Part shown: positions 7,511-15,987 of the stretch, piece after piece
How positions within the stretch are numbered: the stretch's first letter is position 1
Layout of the letters: each line of letters starts with the position of its first letter
NCBI RefSeq assembly: GCF_003052265.1
Contig: NZ_QANS01000005.1
Location: forward strand, 186,001 to 250,000
Source: Stenotrophobium rhamnosiphilum
GTDB taxonomy: Bacteria; Pseudomonadota; Gammaproteobacteria; Nevskiales; Nevskiaceae
Direction: 5' to 3'
Length of the DNA stretch: 64,000 nucleotides
Made by a program: the position numbers and the translations under genes
The notes under the pieces: generated by a model
Database searches by the model: none
Seen by the model: only the letters and a program-made list of their open reading frames with translations
What the model was told of the DNA's origin: nothing

Positions 7511-7632
7511 GTTTTCATCAGCCGGATCATTTGCAAGACACTGACTTAACAAGGCTCGGTCAGAACTATCGCCGGATTAGGCCGCTAAATCAATTTACGT
7601 AATTGGCATACAGCACAGCGATGGGACTTTTG

Positions 7633-7702
7633 CGTAGGACGGGAGTATCCCGCCTTCCGCGATATTGGCAGGCGCGAAAAGCGGGATACTCCCGCCCTAC
7701 GA
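7633..7702. repeat. paired inverted dispersed repeat (GGGCGGGAGTATCCCGCC type)
   Basis: Two inverted arms: GTAGGACGGGAGTATCCCGCC near 7633 and its complement ending near 7702, separated by about 25 bases that include TTCCGCGA. Similar elements lie at 5131 and 13098. It lies just downstream of flhB on the minus strand and could act as a transcript-end hairpin. Confidence 0.7.
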
Positions 7703-7707
7703 CAAGC

Positions 7708-8835
7708 TTACTTCTCGTCCAACTCGCCACCCGGTACATCACCAATATCTGGCATCACCGGTGGTGGGCCGCTGCGGTACATGCGGAGTTGGTAGACGTA
7801 GCTCAGCACCTGTGCGACTGCGGCGTACAGGGTTGTTGGGATTTCTTGATCGAGTTCGGTGCTGCGGTAGAGAGCGCGTGCGAGCGGTGGTGCTTCCAAG
7901 ATTGGCACGCGATTTTGTTTGCCGAGTTCGCGGATTGCTAATGCGATTTGATCGGCGCCTTTGGCTACGACGACTGGTGCGCGGGTTTTATCGGCGGTGT
8001 ATTTGAGTGCGACGGCGTAGTGCGTTGGGTTGGTGACGATGACGTCGGCGGTTGGCACCTGCTCCATCATTCTGCGGCGCGACATTTCGCGTTGGATTTG
8101 GCGGACGCGGGCTTTTACTTCTGGGCGGCCTTCGCTTTCTTTGTATTCGTCTCGCAGCTCCTGCTTGGTCATCTTGAGTTGCTTTTCGTATTGCCAGATT
8201 TGATACGGCACATCCAGCAGTGCAATCAGCAACATCGCGCCACACAGAAACGCGAAGGAATGTGTGAACAGCATGCCTGCGTGCGCTAAGCCCTGATTGG
8301 TGGACTCTGAGCTCAGGCCAATCAATTCACTGCGCGTTGACCACCATGCCATTCCAGCAACAACGCCAAGCACGATGAGCTTGAGCATGCTCTTCATCAA
8401 CTCAATCAGGCTGTTGATAGAAAAGATACGGCCCAATCCGGTCAGTGGATTGATGCGATCAATATCAGGCATGAATGCCTTGGCGCTGAAGTTCCAACCG
8501 CCGAGCAACATTGGCGCGACAATCGCCATCACGACCAGGCCTATGAAAACTGGCATCAGCAGGTGCATTGCCTTGCCGAAGGTTTGTCCCAAGAACATTG
8601 GCAATTGACCTGAGTCGGTCAAAACAGCTGGATCGATGGTGAGTGAGCTGCGCATCAACTGTTGCGCGCCAGTCACGATGTCTCCGCCATGACTAATCAA
8701 CAACCCTGCACCTGCAACCATCACCAACGCGGTGGTGAGATCACGAGAACGTGGGACCTGTCCGCGCTCACGCGCCTCTCGGCGTCGCTTGGGACTCGCG
8801 CTTTCAGTTTTTTCTTGTGCGCTCGATTCGGACAT
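7708..8835 (-). CDS. flhB: flagellar export switch protein FlhB
   Basis: A 375-residue inner-membrane protein of the flagellar type III export gate; it switches substrate class from rod/hook to filament by self-cleavage. The N-terminal charged stretch (E-K-T-E-S-A-S-P-K-R-R) is followed by four membrane segments, and the cytosolic part contains the N-P-T-H autocleavage site near residue 265. A TTG five codons upstream could extend the frame, but the ATG at 8835 starts one base after the fliR stop, which indicates coupling. Last gene of the fliL-flhB operon. Confidence 0.95.
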   Translation of the reverse strand: MSESSAQEKTESASPKRRREARERGQVPRSRDLTTALVMVAGAGLLISHGGDIVTGAQQLMRSSLTIDPAVLTDSGQLPMFLGQTFGKAMHLLMPVFIGLVVMAIVAPMLLGGWNFSAKAFMPDIDRINPLTGLGRIFSINSLIELMKSMLKLIVLGVVAGMAWWSTRSELIGLSSESTNQGLAHAGMLFTHSFAFLCGAMLLIALLDVPYQIWQYEKQLKMTKQELRDEYKESEGRPEVKARVRQIQREMSRRRMMEQVPTADVIVTNPTHYAVALKYTADKTRAPVVVAKGADQIALAIRELGKQNRVPILEAPPLARALYRSTELDQEIPTTLYAAVAQVLSYVYQLRMYRSGPPPVMPDIGDVPGGELDEK

Positions 8836-8836
8836 A

Positions 8837-9613
8837 TCAGCGAGGAGCAACCAGCACGGCGATCAGTTTCCATGACTCATCAAGCAAGCCTGCAAACGCG
8901 ACCTGAAGCCCGGGCAAGCAATAGACAAGCAGCATCACACCTGCAAACAAGGAGATCGGGAAACCGACCGACTGCAAATTGATGGATGGCGTTGCGCGAC
9001 TCAGAACGCCAAAGGCCAGATTAACCAGCAGTAGTGCCGTCATCACCGGCAGTGCGATTTTCAATCCGCCGGAGAAGATCACCCCACTCCACTCTAGCAA
9101 TGCAGAGAGCCGATGCAGATCAACGCCGCCTTCTTGTATCGGCATCGTGATAAAGCTGTTCGCCAGCGTTTCAATCAGAATCAGATGTCCGTTCATCGAC
9201 AGAAACAGCAGCGTTGCGAGGATCAACAGGAAGTTGCCGACTACTGGTGTGCTGACACCGCGCACGGGATCAGCAAGCTGCGCAAAGCTGAGGCCCATGC
9301 CATAAGAAATGATTTCGCCGGCCATCACCACCGCTTCAAAGGCCAGCATCAGAACGAATCCGATGGCGACACCAATGACAAACTGTTGCAGCGTCATCAA
9401 ATACCAAGCAGCACTGAACAATGTTGTGGCAGCGACTACTGGCGTGAGTGGGGCGATGACGACGGTGAGCGCAAGGCCGAGCATCAGACGTACGCGGCGA
9501 GAAGCGTGCATGGAGCCGAGCACTGGCGCTGTCATCAGTACGCCGCCGATGCGGGTAAAGGTCCAGAAGTAGTGCTGTACCCAGGACAAAAGCTCAGCAT
9601 CGGTCAGGGTCAT
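8837..9613 (-). CDS. fliR: flagellar export gate protein FliR
   Basis: A 258-residue polytopic protein with the FliR opening (W-V-Q-H-Y-F-W-T-F-T-R-I-G) and five to six predicted membrane segments spread over its length. With FliP and FliQ it forms the export pore at the base of the flagellum. The normal length is about 260. It lies between fliQ (7 bases upstream) and flhB (1 base downstream) in the conserved order. Confidence 0.95.
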   Translation of the reverse strand: MTLTDAELLSWVQHYFWTFTRIGGVLMTAPVLGSMHASRRVRLMLGLALTVVIAPLTPVVAATTLFSAAWYLMTLQQFVIGVAIGFVLMLAFEAVVMAGEIISYGMGLSFAQLADPVRGVSTPVVGNFLLILATLLFLSMNGHLILIETLANSFITMPIQEGGVDLHRLSALLEWSGVIFSGGLKIALPVMTALLLVNLAFGVLSRATPSINLQSVGFPISLFAGVMLLVYCLPGLQVAFAGLLDESWKLIAVLVAPR

Positions 9614-9620
9614 TGCAGCG

Positions 9621-9890
9621 CTAGCCGATGAGATTCGGAATGTTCTCGAAAAGACGCTGCGTAAACTCCATCAGCAGCCGCAACATCCATGGCCCGGTAA
9701 AAACCAGTACCGCAGCCATTGCGACCAGCTTCGGGATGAAGCTCAGCGTCATTTCGTTGATCTGTGTGGCGGCTTGGAAGATACCGACGATGACACCGAC
9801 TGCCAGCGAAGTGAGCAGCAACGGCGCAGCCAGCATCAACGCAAGTTGCAACGCATCGCGTCCTTGCGTGATGACGGTTTCCGGTGTCAT
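9621..9890 (-). CDS. fliQ: flagellar export gate protein FliQ
   Basis: An 89-residue protein with two membrane hairpin helices (about residues 15-40 and 52-75), the standard FliQ size and shape. The opening M-T-P-E-T-V-I and the Q-I-N-E-M-T-L-S-F-I-P-K segment are typical of the family. It surrounds the FliP/FliR core of the export pore. Its start overlaps the fliP stop by four bases (ATGA), showing translational coupling. Confidence 0.95.
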   Translation of the reverse strand: MTPETVITQGRDALQLALMLAAPLLLTSLAVGVIVGIFQAATQINEMTLSFIPKLVAMAAVLVFTGPWMLRLLMEFTQRLFENIPNLIG

Positions 9891-10636
9891 GAAATGCCCC
9901 GGAAGCTGGATGCCAATGTGCCCATCACCAGCGCCCAGCCATCCACCATCACAAACAGCATCAGCTTGAACGGCAGCGAAATGATCATCGGCGACATCAT
10001 CATCATGCCCATGCTCATCAGCACAGTAGAGACGACGAGGTCGATGATCACGAAAGGAATGAATAAGAGGAATCCGATCTGGAAGGCCGTGGTTAATTCA
10101 CTGGTGACGAATGAGGCAGCCAATACGCTGAAAGGAATATCGTCGGCGGTTTTATATTGGCCGTGACCTGCAATCTTGGAAAAGGTCATCAAGCTGGATT
10201 CGCGAGTCTGCGCCAGCATGAATCCACGCACGGGTTTTGATGCAGCGGTGACGGCGGGCTGCAACTCCATCTTGCCATCGAGATAAGGCTGCGCGGCTTC
10301 GGTGTAAACCTTGTCGAACACCGGCGCCATTACAAAGTAAGTAAGGAATAGAGAGAGGCCAATCAGAATCTGATTAGAAGGCGTTTGGCTGGTGCCGAGT
10401 GCTTGGCGCAATAAGCCGAGCACGATGACGATGCGGGTGAATGAAGTCATCATCAGCAGTGCCGCTGGCAACAGCGACAAAACCGTCATCAGGATCAACA
10501 CCTGAATGTTGAGGCTGTAAGTGCTGCCACCACCCGCTGCTGGTATCACTGTAATCGCAGGCAAGCTACCGGCTGCTGCAAAAACTTCTGGCGCCATAAA
10601 GCCCAGCAAGCCGAACAGAAGAATGTTCTTGATCAT
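9887..10636 (-). CDS. fliP: flagellar export gate protein FliP
   Basis: A 249-residue protein with a cleavable N-terminal signal (A-A-A near residue 22), then membrane helices. The family signature L-L-M-M-T-S-F-T-R-I-V-I-V (about residues 60-72) and the Met-rich M-G-M-M-M-M-S-P region are present. FliP pentamers form the core of the flagellar export gate. Four-base overlaps on both sides (fliO upstream, fliQ downstream) show tight coupling. Confidence 0.96.
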   Translation of the reverse strand: MIKNILLFGLLGFMAPEVFAAAGSLPAITVIPAAGGGSTYSLNIQVLILMTVLSLLPAALLMMTSFTRIVIVLGLLRQALGTSQTPSNQILIGLSLFLTYFVMAPVFDKVYTEAAQPYLDGKMELQPAVTAASKPVRGFMLAQTRESSLMTFSKIAGHGQYKTADDIPFSVLAASFVTSELTTAFQIGFLLFIPFVIIDLVVSTVLMSMGMMMMSPMIISLPFKLMLFVMVDGWALVMGTLASSFRGIS

Positions 10637-11031
10637 TTGCTCACCTTGCTCTGAATCAATTGACGCAGGCGCTCTGCAAACGGTGAAAGCTCGGAGGCTT
10701 GCTCACTAGTGACTACTGGCGCTTGATCGAACACATGCAGCGTTTGCACGCGGCCTGGTGCAACACCAATCAACAAATGCTTGTCACCGGCCTGCACCAT
10801 CAGCACTCGCTCACGCGCGCCGACTTGGATGCCGCCATTGATACGCAGGCTGCTCGCGCCGCCGATGCGGGCGCGTTGCATCCAACGCATGATCCAAGCG
10901 ATAGCGAAGATCACTGCCAACACCAGCGCAAGGCTGAATGCTGTGGAGAACAGATTCCCCGCCATCGAAGTTGAAGTGGCGGCCACAACTGGCGCAGCGG
11001 TTTCAGCAGCAGCTGTTGTTGGAAATAACAT
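10633..11031 (-). CDS. fliO: flagellar assembly protein FliO
   Basis: A 132-residue protein with an Ala/Thr-rich periplasmic start, one membrane helix (about residues 27-48, F-S-L-A-L-V-L-A-V-I-F) and a cytosolic domain with the FliO pattern G-A-R-E-R-V-L-M-V-Q and L-L-I-G-V. FliO helps the FliP ring to assemble. The position between fliN and fliP supports the call, as the sequence itself is poorly conserved in this family. Confidence 0.9.
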   Translation of the reverse strand: MLFPTTAAAETAAPVVAATSTSMAGNLFSTAFSLALVLAVIFAIAWIMRWMQRARIGGASSLRINGGIQVGARERVLMVQAGDKHLLIGVAPGRVQTLHVFDQAPVVTSEQASELSPFAERLRQLIQSKVSK

Positions 11032-11033
11032 GA

Positions 11034-11405
11034 TTAGCGCAGGCGACGAATGCGTTCTGCTGGGCTGATGACGTCAGTCAGTCGAATGCCGAACTTTTCA
11101 TTGACGACCACCACTTCACCGTGTGCGACGAGCGTGCCGTTAACGTAAACATCAAGCGGCTCACCGGCTTCGCGTTCCAGCTCCACGACGGAGCCTTGAT
11201 TGAGTTGCAGCAGATTGCGAATGGGGATGCGCGTGCGGCCCACTTCCATCGAGAGTGTTACCGACACATCAAGAATGACATCCAGATTGACGTCGCTGCT
11301 GGTGTTGGGGCTGACAGCAACATCGCTGTCCAGCGTTTGAAAGTTGGCGCGTTCCGCTGACGATGCGGTTGCTGACGCGTTGGAATTAGGTACTGGATTG
11401 CTCAT
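11034..11405 (-). CDS. fliN: flagellar motor switch protein FliN
   Basis: A 123-residue protein: a short acidic, Asn/Ser-rich N-terminus and a C-terminal SpoA domain (about residues 45-120) with the signatures L-D-V-S-V-T-L-S-M-E-V-G-R-T and V-V-V-N-E-K-F-G-I-R. FliN forms the base of the C-ring with FliM and binds CheY-P and FliH. The gene is four bases downstream of fliM. Confidence 0.95.
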   Translation of the reverse strand: MSNPVPNSNASATASSAERANFQTLDSDVAVSPNTSSDVNLDVILDVSVTLSMEVGRTRIPIRNLLQLNQGSVVELEREAGEPLDVYVNGTLVAHGEVVVVNEKFGIRLTDVISPAERIRRLR

Positions 11406-11409
11406 GGTC

Positions 11410-12411
11410 TTAGTTCCTGCGTGTCGTTGAGTTTGTTTCGCGGCTAATCACTTCACTGATGCGAAGTGCATTGCGGCCGCAGCTGACGCCAAACGTTCCG
11501 CGGAAAACCGGCAGGTTCTCCACGCAAATATCCAGCGATCTGGGCATGTTGATTGGGATGATGTCGCCAGCTTTGAGCTTCATCAGGTCACGCACAGTGA
11601 TGGTGCTGCGTGCGAGGTCGGTGCTCACTTCCACTTCGGCATCTTTGATCTGCTCGCGCAGCGACATGGTCCAGCGTTCGTCACGGCCCATGCGATCCGA
11701 CTGGATACCGGTATCAAGCTGATCGCGAATCGGCTCCAGCATCGAGTAAGGAATGGTGACGTGAAGATCACCGCCGCCGCCTTCCAGTTCAATATGGAAT
11801 TTGGAAACCACCACAATCTCGGAAGGCGAGACGATGTTGGCAAAGTGTGGATTCACTTCTGAGTTGATGTATTCAAAATCCAGATCCATCACTGGCGACC
11901 AGGCTTCTTTCAAATCAACGAAAGCCTGACGAATCATCAGCTGAATCACGCGGATTTCAGTCGGCGTGAACTCGCGCCCTTCAATCTTGGTGGCCAAACG
12001 ACCATCACCACCAAAGAAGTTTTCAACTACTGAAAACACCAAGCGTGGTTCAAAGATAAACAGCGCGGTGCCGCGCAGTGGTTTGATGCGAACCAGATTG
12101 AGGCTGGTCGGCACAAACAGTGAGTGGGTGTATTCGCCGAACTTGGCCATCTGAATGCCGACGACCGACAACTCTGGCGAGCGGCGCAACATGTTGAACA
12201 GGCCAATACGGAACAAACGAGCGAAGCGCTCGTTGACCATTTCTAGCGTCGGCATGCGGCCGCGAACAATGCGGTCTTGTGAGCCAAAGTTGAATGGGCG
12301 TGCTTCGTTAGGTGCGGCAGGCGCCTGCATCTCAACTTCAACATTGCCGCTATCAACGCCGTGCAACAGCGCGTCGATCTCGTCTTGCGACAACAGCTCT
12401 TTGGTACTCAT
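11410..12411 (-). CDS. fliM: flagellar motor switch protein FliM
   Basis: A 333-residue C-ring protein. The N-terminal L-S-Q-D-E-I-D-A-L-L (about residues 5-14) is the CheY-P binding segment, the middle domain (about 50-230) contains the GGGG-type loop (G-G-G-G-D) and the C-terminal SpoA domain mates with FliN. It controls the direction of rotation. Its start overlaps the stop of fliL by four bases. Confidence 0.96.
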   Translation of the reverse strand: MSTKELLSQDEIDALLHGVDSGNVEVEMQAPAAPNEARPFNFGSQDRIVRGRMPTLEMVNERFARLFRIGLFNMLRRSPELSVVGIQMAKFGEYTHSLFVPTSLNLVRIKPLRGTALFIFEPRLVFSVVENFFGGDGRLATKIEGREFTPTEIRVIQLMIRQAFVDLKEAWSPVMDLDFEYINSEVNPHFANIVSPSEIVVVSKFHIELEGGGGDLHVTIPYSMLEPIRDQLDTGIQSDRMGRDERWTMSLREQIKDAEVEVSTDLARSTITVRDLMKLKAGDIIPINMPRSLDICVENLPVFRGTFGVSCGRNALRISEVISRETNSTTRRN

Positions 12412-12938
12412 TGGATGACGAAGCTGGAGAAGTAAACGGCTTCGATACCGGCGCTGCCGGTTTCTTCTTTCAGCACGCGCTGAATTTCTGCGAGGGCTTT
12501 AGCTTGCAGCGCTTCTTTGCCTGCGCGTGTGCCGAGTTCAAAAGCATGCTGCTGTCCGAACAACAGCAACAGGCTGTTACGAATGCGTGGCATGTGGGTC
12601 TTGGCGTCTTCAATCGACTTTGGATTGCGCGCCATCACTTCGAGATCAACCTGCATATAACGCAGAGCTTCGGCGTCTTCCAGATTCACAACGAATGCAG
12701 GTTGCAGCGGCAGATAAATCGCTGCGGCCTTGCCACTGGCAGGCGCTGCATCAGCCGCTTTGCCATGAGCATCGTGACCGGCGGCACTGCCTTGCGTGGA
12801 ATACCAAAATCCACCACCGCCACCAGCAGCCAACATCAGCAAGCTGATGATGTAGACAAGCGCTTTGCTCTTCTTGGCTGGAGGCGCAGGCACCTGTCCA
12901 GCCTGGTCTTCTCGAATGGCGTTTGCAGCTGCAGACAT
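12408..12938 (-). CDS. fliL: flagellar stator-associated protein FliL
   Basis: About 176 residues: a short cytosolic start, one membrane helix (about residues 25-47, followed by a Gly run) and a periplasmic FliL domain ending in F-S-S-F-V-I-Q. FliL supports the stator ring under load. In-frame GTG and ATG codons lie upstream at 12968 and 12947. The sigma-54 promoter at 12979-12993 predicts a transcript start near 12967, which rules out the GTG. The ATG at 12938 has GGGGA eight bases upstream and is preferred. First gene of the fliLMNOPQR-flhB operon. Confidence 0.88.
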   Translation of the reverse strand: MSAAANAIREDQAGQVPAPPAKKSKALVYIISLLMLAAGGGGGFWYSTQGSAAGHDAHGKAADAAPASGKAAAIYLPLQPAFVVNLEDAEALRYMQVDLEVMARNPKSIEDAKTHMPRIRNSLLLLFGQQHAFELGTRAGKEALQAKALAEIQRVLKEETGSAGIEAVYFSSFVIQ

Positions 12939-12978
12939 TTTTGACATCCCCGTCTTGTGACTTTCCACAAGGAGAGGA

Positions 12979-12993
12979 GCAAGCCGTGTGCCA
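12979..12993 (-). promoter_or_regulatory. sigma-54 promoter of the fliL operon
   Basis: On the minus strand TGGCAC, five bases, TTGC: an exact match to the -24/-12 consensus. The predicted transcript start (near 12967) lies about 30 bases before the fliL ATG. RpoN and a FleQ-like activator are both encoded in the same cluster. Confidence 0.85.
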
Positions 12994-13097
12994 CACGAAA
13001 TAATGATTTAAAGGCTATTCAAACAAGCACTTATTTTTGGCGACGGAAAATTGACTGGGTTATGGAAAAAGGGATGTCGAGTAACTGGCGTCTTCTG

Positions 13098-13166
13098 AGT
13101 AGGGCGGGAGTATCCCGCCTTCCGCGAAGTCGGCAGACGCGAAAGGCGGGATGCTCCCGCCCTACG
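13098..13166. repeat. paired inverted dispersed repeat (GGGCGGGAGTATCCCGCC type)
   Basis: Arms GTAGGGCGGGAGTATCCCGCC and its complement GGCGGGATGCTCCCGCCCTAC enclose about 25 bases including TTCCGCGAAG. This is the best preserved copy of the family also seen at 5131 and 7633. It lies in the 478-base gap between the divergent fliL and FimV/TrpB-like genes. Confidence 0.75.
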
Positions 13167-13169
13167 GTT

Positions 13170-13236
13170 GTAGCCCGGGTGCAACCCGGGTCTTCCATTA
13201 ATCATGCGGCGCTTCCCGGGTTTCACCCGGGCTACA
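13170..13236. repeat. inverted repeat (TAGCCCGGGTGCAACCCGGG type)
   Basis: Outer arms TGTAGCCCGGGTGCAACCCGGG and CCCGGGTTTCACCCGGGCTACA face each other, separated by about 20 bases. Each arm is itself a small palindrome. It directly follows the previous repeat, so this gap is a stack of two REP-like elements. Similar elements are common in proteobacterial intergenic regions. Confidence 0.7.
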
Positions 13237-13416
13237 CAGCTCGCGTGGCTTAGGAGGGGGGCAGTTCAATTCTTATGGATTTGCCCATCCATGACAGGTA
13301 ACATTCTGTAGGGATTTGCTTACATCTGTGGCTTTTTCCAAATAGATATAAAGGGCTCGTCGTTAGACAGCGCCCACTAAGACTCAAGGTTGAGTCGGCT
13401 AAATGGGGAAGCAAGG

Positions 13417-15966
13417 ATGCGAGCGTTATTGATGGTTATGTTTGCAGTATCTGCTGCAATCTTAACTTTAGGATCGCCCTCCGCTACGGCGTTAGGACTC
13501 GGAGACATCGAGCAGCGATCCAACTTGGGTTCACCCCTACACGTTTTAATTCCAATCACTGGCGCAGGCGAAGAAAGCCTTTCAGCCGCCGTTGCCCGTA
13601 TTGCCCCAGAAAATATTTACGCGCGCAATTCCATTGAGCGGCCGATGTTGCTCGGTCGAACCAGAGTAGAAGTGGTGAAGCGGGATGGAAACTCGTTCAT
13701 AGAAATCACCAGCAGAGAATCTGTACGTGAACCGATCCTTGATCTGATCATTGAATTGATCAGTATCGATGGCAGCAAATTGCAACGCAGCTATTCACTA
13801 CTGCTGGACCCACCAGATTCCCGCGCGCCTGTACAGACAACGGCGAGTACAAAACTACAAACTGTGCAGCAGCAATCGCCAGCCGTTCAGATGAAGCCAT
13901 TGGCTGTCGCCGAAGCACCGCAGCCTGTATTGCAGACTCCAACACCCGCCAAGGCACCGGTTAAACAGCAACGTCGTATCGCGCCAGTTGCGCAGCCACA
14001 GAAGCTGGCGCCGCCTGTATTGGATACCTCAGAACCGATCACGCTTGAGCATCCGAGATTGAAGCTGTCAGAACGACTGGAACACCCGCCGTTTATTCGT
14101 GCAAGTGAACCCGCAAATATCAAACGGGATACGACACCCCAATTGTTAACTACATATGGTGTCAACGCGGAAACAACGACAACACTAGCAGTAGCTGAGG
14201 ACGTAGCCCCTGCGGCTGGAGTGGAATCGAATCCAGAACAAACCGCTGCGATCGACAAGAAACCAGCAACAAGCGGCATCAGCAATATCTGGATCGCTTT
14301 CGTTGCGCTGTTAGTGGCGGTAGCAGGCTTCAAGTTTTGGCAGAAGCGCTCGACATCAACACGCCCATCATCACCAGCAGCAGCATCAGTGCGCGTTGAA
14401 CAAGATGAAGTGATTCCGGCGACACCCTCGCAGAACATCAACTCAGCGCCAGCACCGATTCCGAACGAAATACCAGAACATTGGCAAGACCCTATTCCGC
14501 TTGTAGAAGCTGCGCCAAGCTATTCGCCACCACCACGCGAGATTGTTGAGGTCGCCAAAGCTCCGCTCGAACAACATCCGGAGCACGCGCTCAGTTTCTA
14601 CCACGATGTGGCACAACTTCTGAAAGCATCACTCACGCAAGAGCCCAAGCGTCGCGATCTGCGTTACAAGCTGCTGGAAATTTTCTACGCTGCCAATCTC
14701 AAAGAAGAGTTCCGCGAGCAAACTCGTTTTTATCTCGAACAGTTGGAAGGCCGTTCTGATGAAAACTGGGCAGAGATTGTGCGTATGGGCCGCCAGTTAC
14801 TTCCCGACAGCAATTTGTTTAGCGATACGCCGCAGGTTCTCACGCGAACCACGGTACAAGTATTGCCAGTGATGCAAACGCCGAAGAAGCCGGAGTTTGA
14901 GCGGTTCTACGAATCCGTCAATCAGAGCGAACTCAGTGCTCGACAAGCCGAGCTTGAGCAGGATTGGGAGCGGATTACGCAATCCGCTTCGTTTGAGCAA
15001 ATGTTCAGAGAGTTGATGCAGCAGAATATGCCGCGGCCTACTCCGCTACAAAAAATTGAGCGAGTCGCCTCGGATGAAAACGGCGCACAGATCTTCCGTA
15101 AGTTTGAAGATCAACGTGGCGCAACTGATATCCCTTTGATTAACGCCTGCGGACAAGTACTGCTGGGACAGTGTCTGGGCAAAAACAGAATCATCACCGC
15201 GACCCAAGATGGAATACACGGCGTTGCTGTAGCGACAGTGGCACGCCTGCTCCGCATGAAGTGCACCATCTATATGCCGCAAGCGACGCAAGAACAGAAC
15301 GCTGCTCGCCTGCGCCGTATGCGCGAGCTGGGCGCGGACATCATCACGCTTTATCCGTCGATGGATGCCAGCCATGAAGACATACGCTCCAGAGCGCTGG
15401 AAGATTGGTTTTTGGACAGCAAGGGCAGCTTCTATGTGAATAGCATTGATGCTGGTCCTTATCCGTACCCAAGCATCGTCCAATATTTTCAAGGCATCGT
15501 GGGTCGTGAGACACAAGAACAGATGCACGAGCTCGGAATTCTCCCAGACGCAATCATCGCGGGTACCGGCGATGGATTCAGTGCGATTGGCTTACTCGGT
15601 CCCTATCTCAATGATAAGCAGGTGAGTCTGTATTGCGTTGAAACGACCGTGCCGTCCTCACAACAAAAAATCCGTCATCGATTTGGTCGCGAGCATTCGT
15701 GGATGCGCACCTCTGGCCGTGTGTCGTATCTGACGACAAGCATTGCCGATGCCACGCAGACCATTGCAGATGCAGAAAAGCAATATGGCTGGTCATTGGA
15801 TCTGCCTGCTGCTGAAGTGCTGGCACAAGCAAAAGTGCTAGCGCGGAAGATGCGTCCCGATCAGAAATTGCTGGTGATGCTGCCCAAGCCCGAAGACAGT
15901 CAAATCGTTCCGACAGCCTGGCACGTCACTACAAAAGGCCCAATCGATTTAGCCCTTAAGCAATAA
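13417..15966 (+). CDS. FimV-like membrane protein fused to a TrpB-like pseudoenzyme
   Basis: An 849-residue fusion. Residues 1-25 are a signal peptide. Residues 26-130 match the periplasmic N-terminal domain of FimV (A-L-G-L-G-D-I, later R-P-M-L-L-G, V-R-E-P-I-L-D and L-L-L-D-P-P). A Pro/Gln/Ala-rich linker leads to a membrane helix (about 291-311). A TPR-like FimV cytosolic segment follows (about 400-475). From about 500 to the end it aligns with tryptophan synthase beta: P-T-P-L, G-Q-V-L-L-G-Q, V-A-T-V-A and a late E-H-S-W-M-R-T-S-G-R. The PLP lysine is Pro573, the catalytic Glu is Ala595 and the phosphate loop GGGSNA reads G-D-G-F-S-A (718-723), so catalysis is unlikely. No LysM domain was seen. 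The ATG at 13417 (after GGGGAAGCAAGG) starts the signal peptide. It is divergent from fliL and convergent with fliK. Confidence 0.85.
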   Translation: MRALLMVMFAVSAAILTLGSPSATALGLGDIEQRSNLGSPLHVLIPITGAGEESLSAAVARIAPENIYARNSIERPMLLGRTRVEVVKRDGNSFIEITSRESVREPILDLIIELISIDGSKLQRSYSLLLDPPDSRAPVQTTASTKLQTVQQQSPAVQMKPLAVAEAPQPVLQTPTPAKAPVKQQRRIAPVAQPQKLAPPVLDTSEPITLEHPRLKLSERLEHPPFIRASEPANIKRDTTPQLLTTYGVNAETTTTLAVAEDVAPAAGVESNPEQTAAIDKKPATSGISNIWIAFVALLVAVAGFKFWQKRSTSTRPSSPAAASVRVEQDEVIPATPSQNINSAPAPIPNEIPEHWQDPIPLVEAAPSYSPPPREIVEVAKAPLEQHPEHALSFYHDVAQLLKASLTQEPKRRDLRYKLLEIFYAANLKEEFREQTRFYLEQLEGRSDENWAEIVRMGRQLLPDSNLFSDTPQVLTRTTVQVLPVMQTPKKPEFERFYESVNQSELSARQAELEQDWERITQSASFEQMFRELMQQNMPRPTPLQKIERVASDENGAQIFRKFEDQRGATDIPLINACGQVLLGQCLGKNRIITATQDGIHGVAVATVARLLRMKCTIYMPQATQEQNAARLRRMRELGADIITLYPSMDASHEDIRSRALEDWFLDSKGSFYVNSIDAGPYPYPSIVQYFQGIVGRETQEQMHELGILPDAIIAGTGDGFSAIGLLGPYLNDKQVSLYCVETTVPSSQQKIRHRFGREHSWMRTSGRVSYLTTSIADATQTIADAEKQYGWSLDLPAAEVLAQAKVLARKMRPDQKLLVMLPKPEDSQIVPTAWHVTTKGPIDLALKQ

Positions 15967-15987
15967 GCCGTTCAGCGCGGAGCTGGC

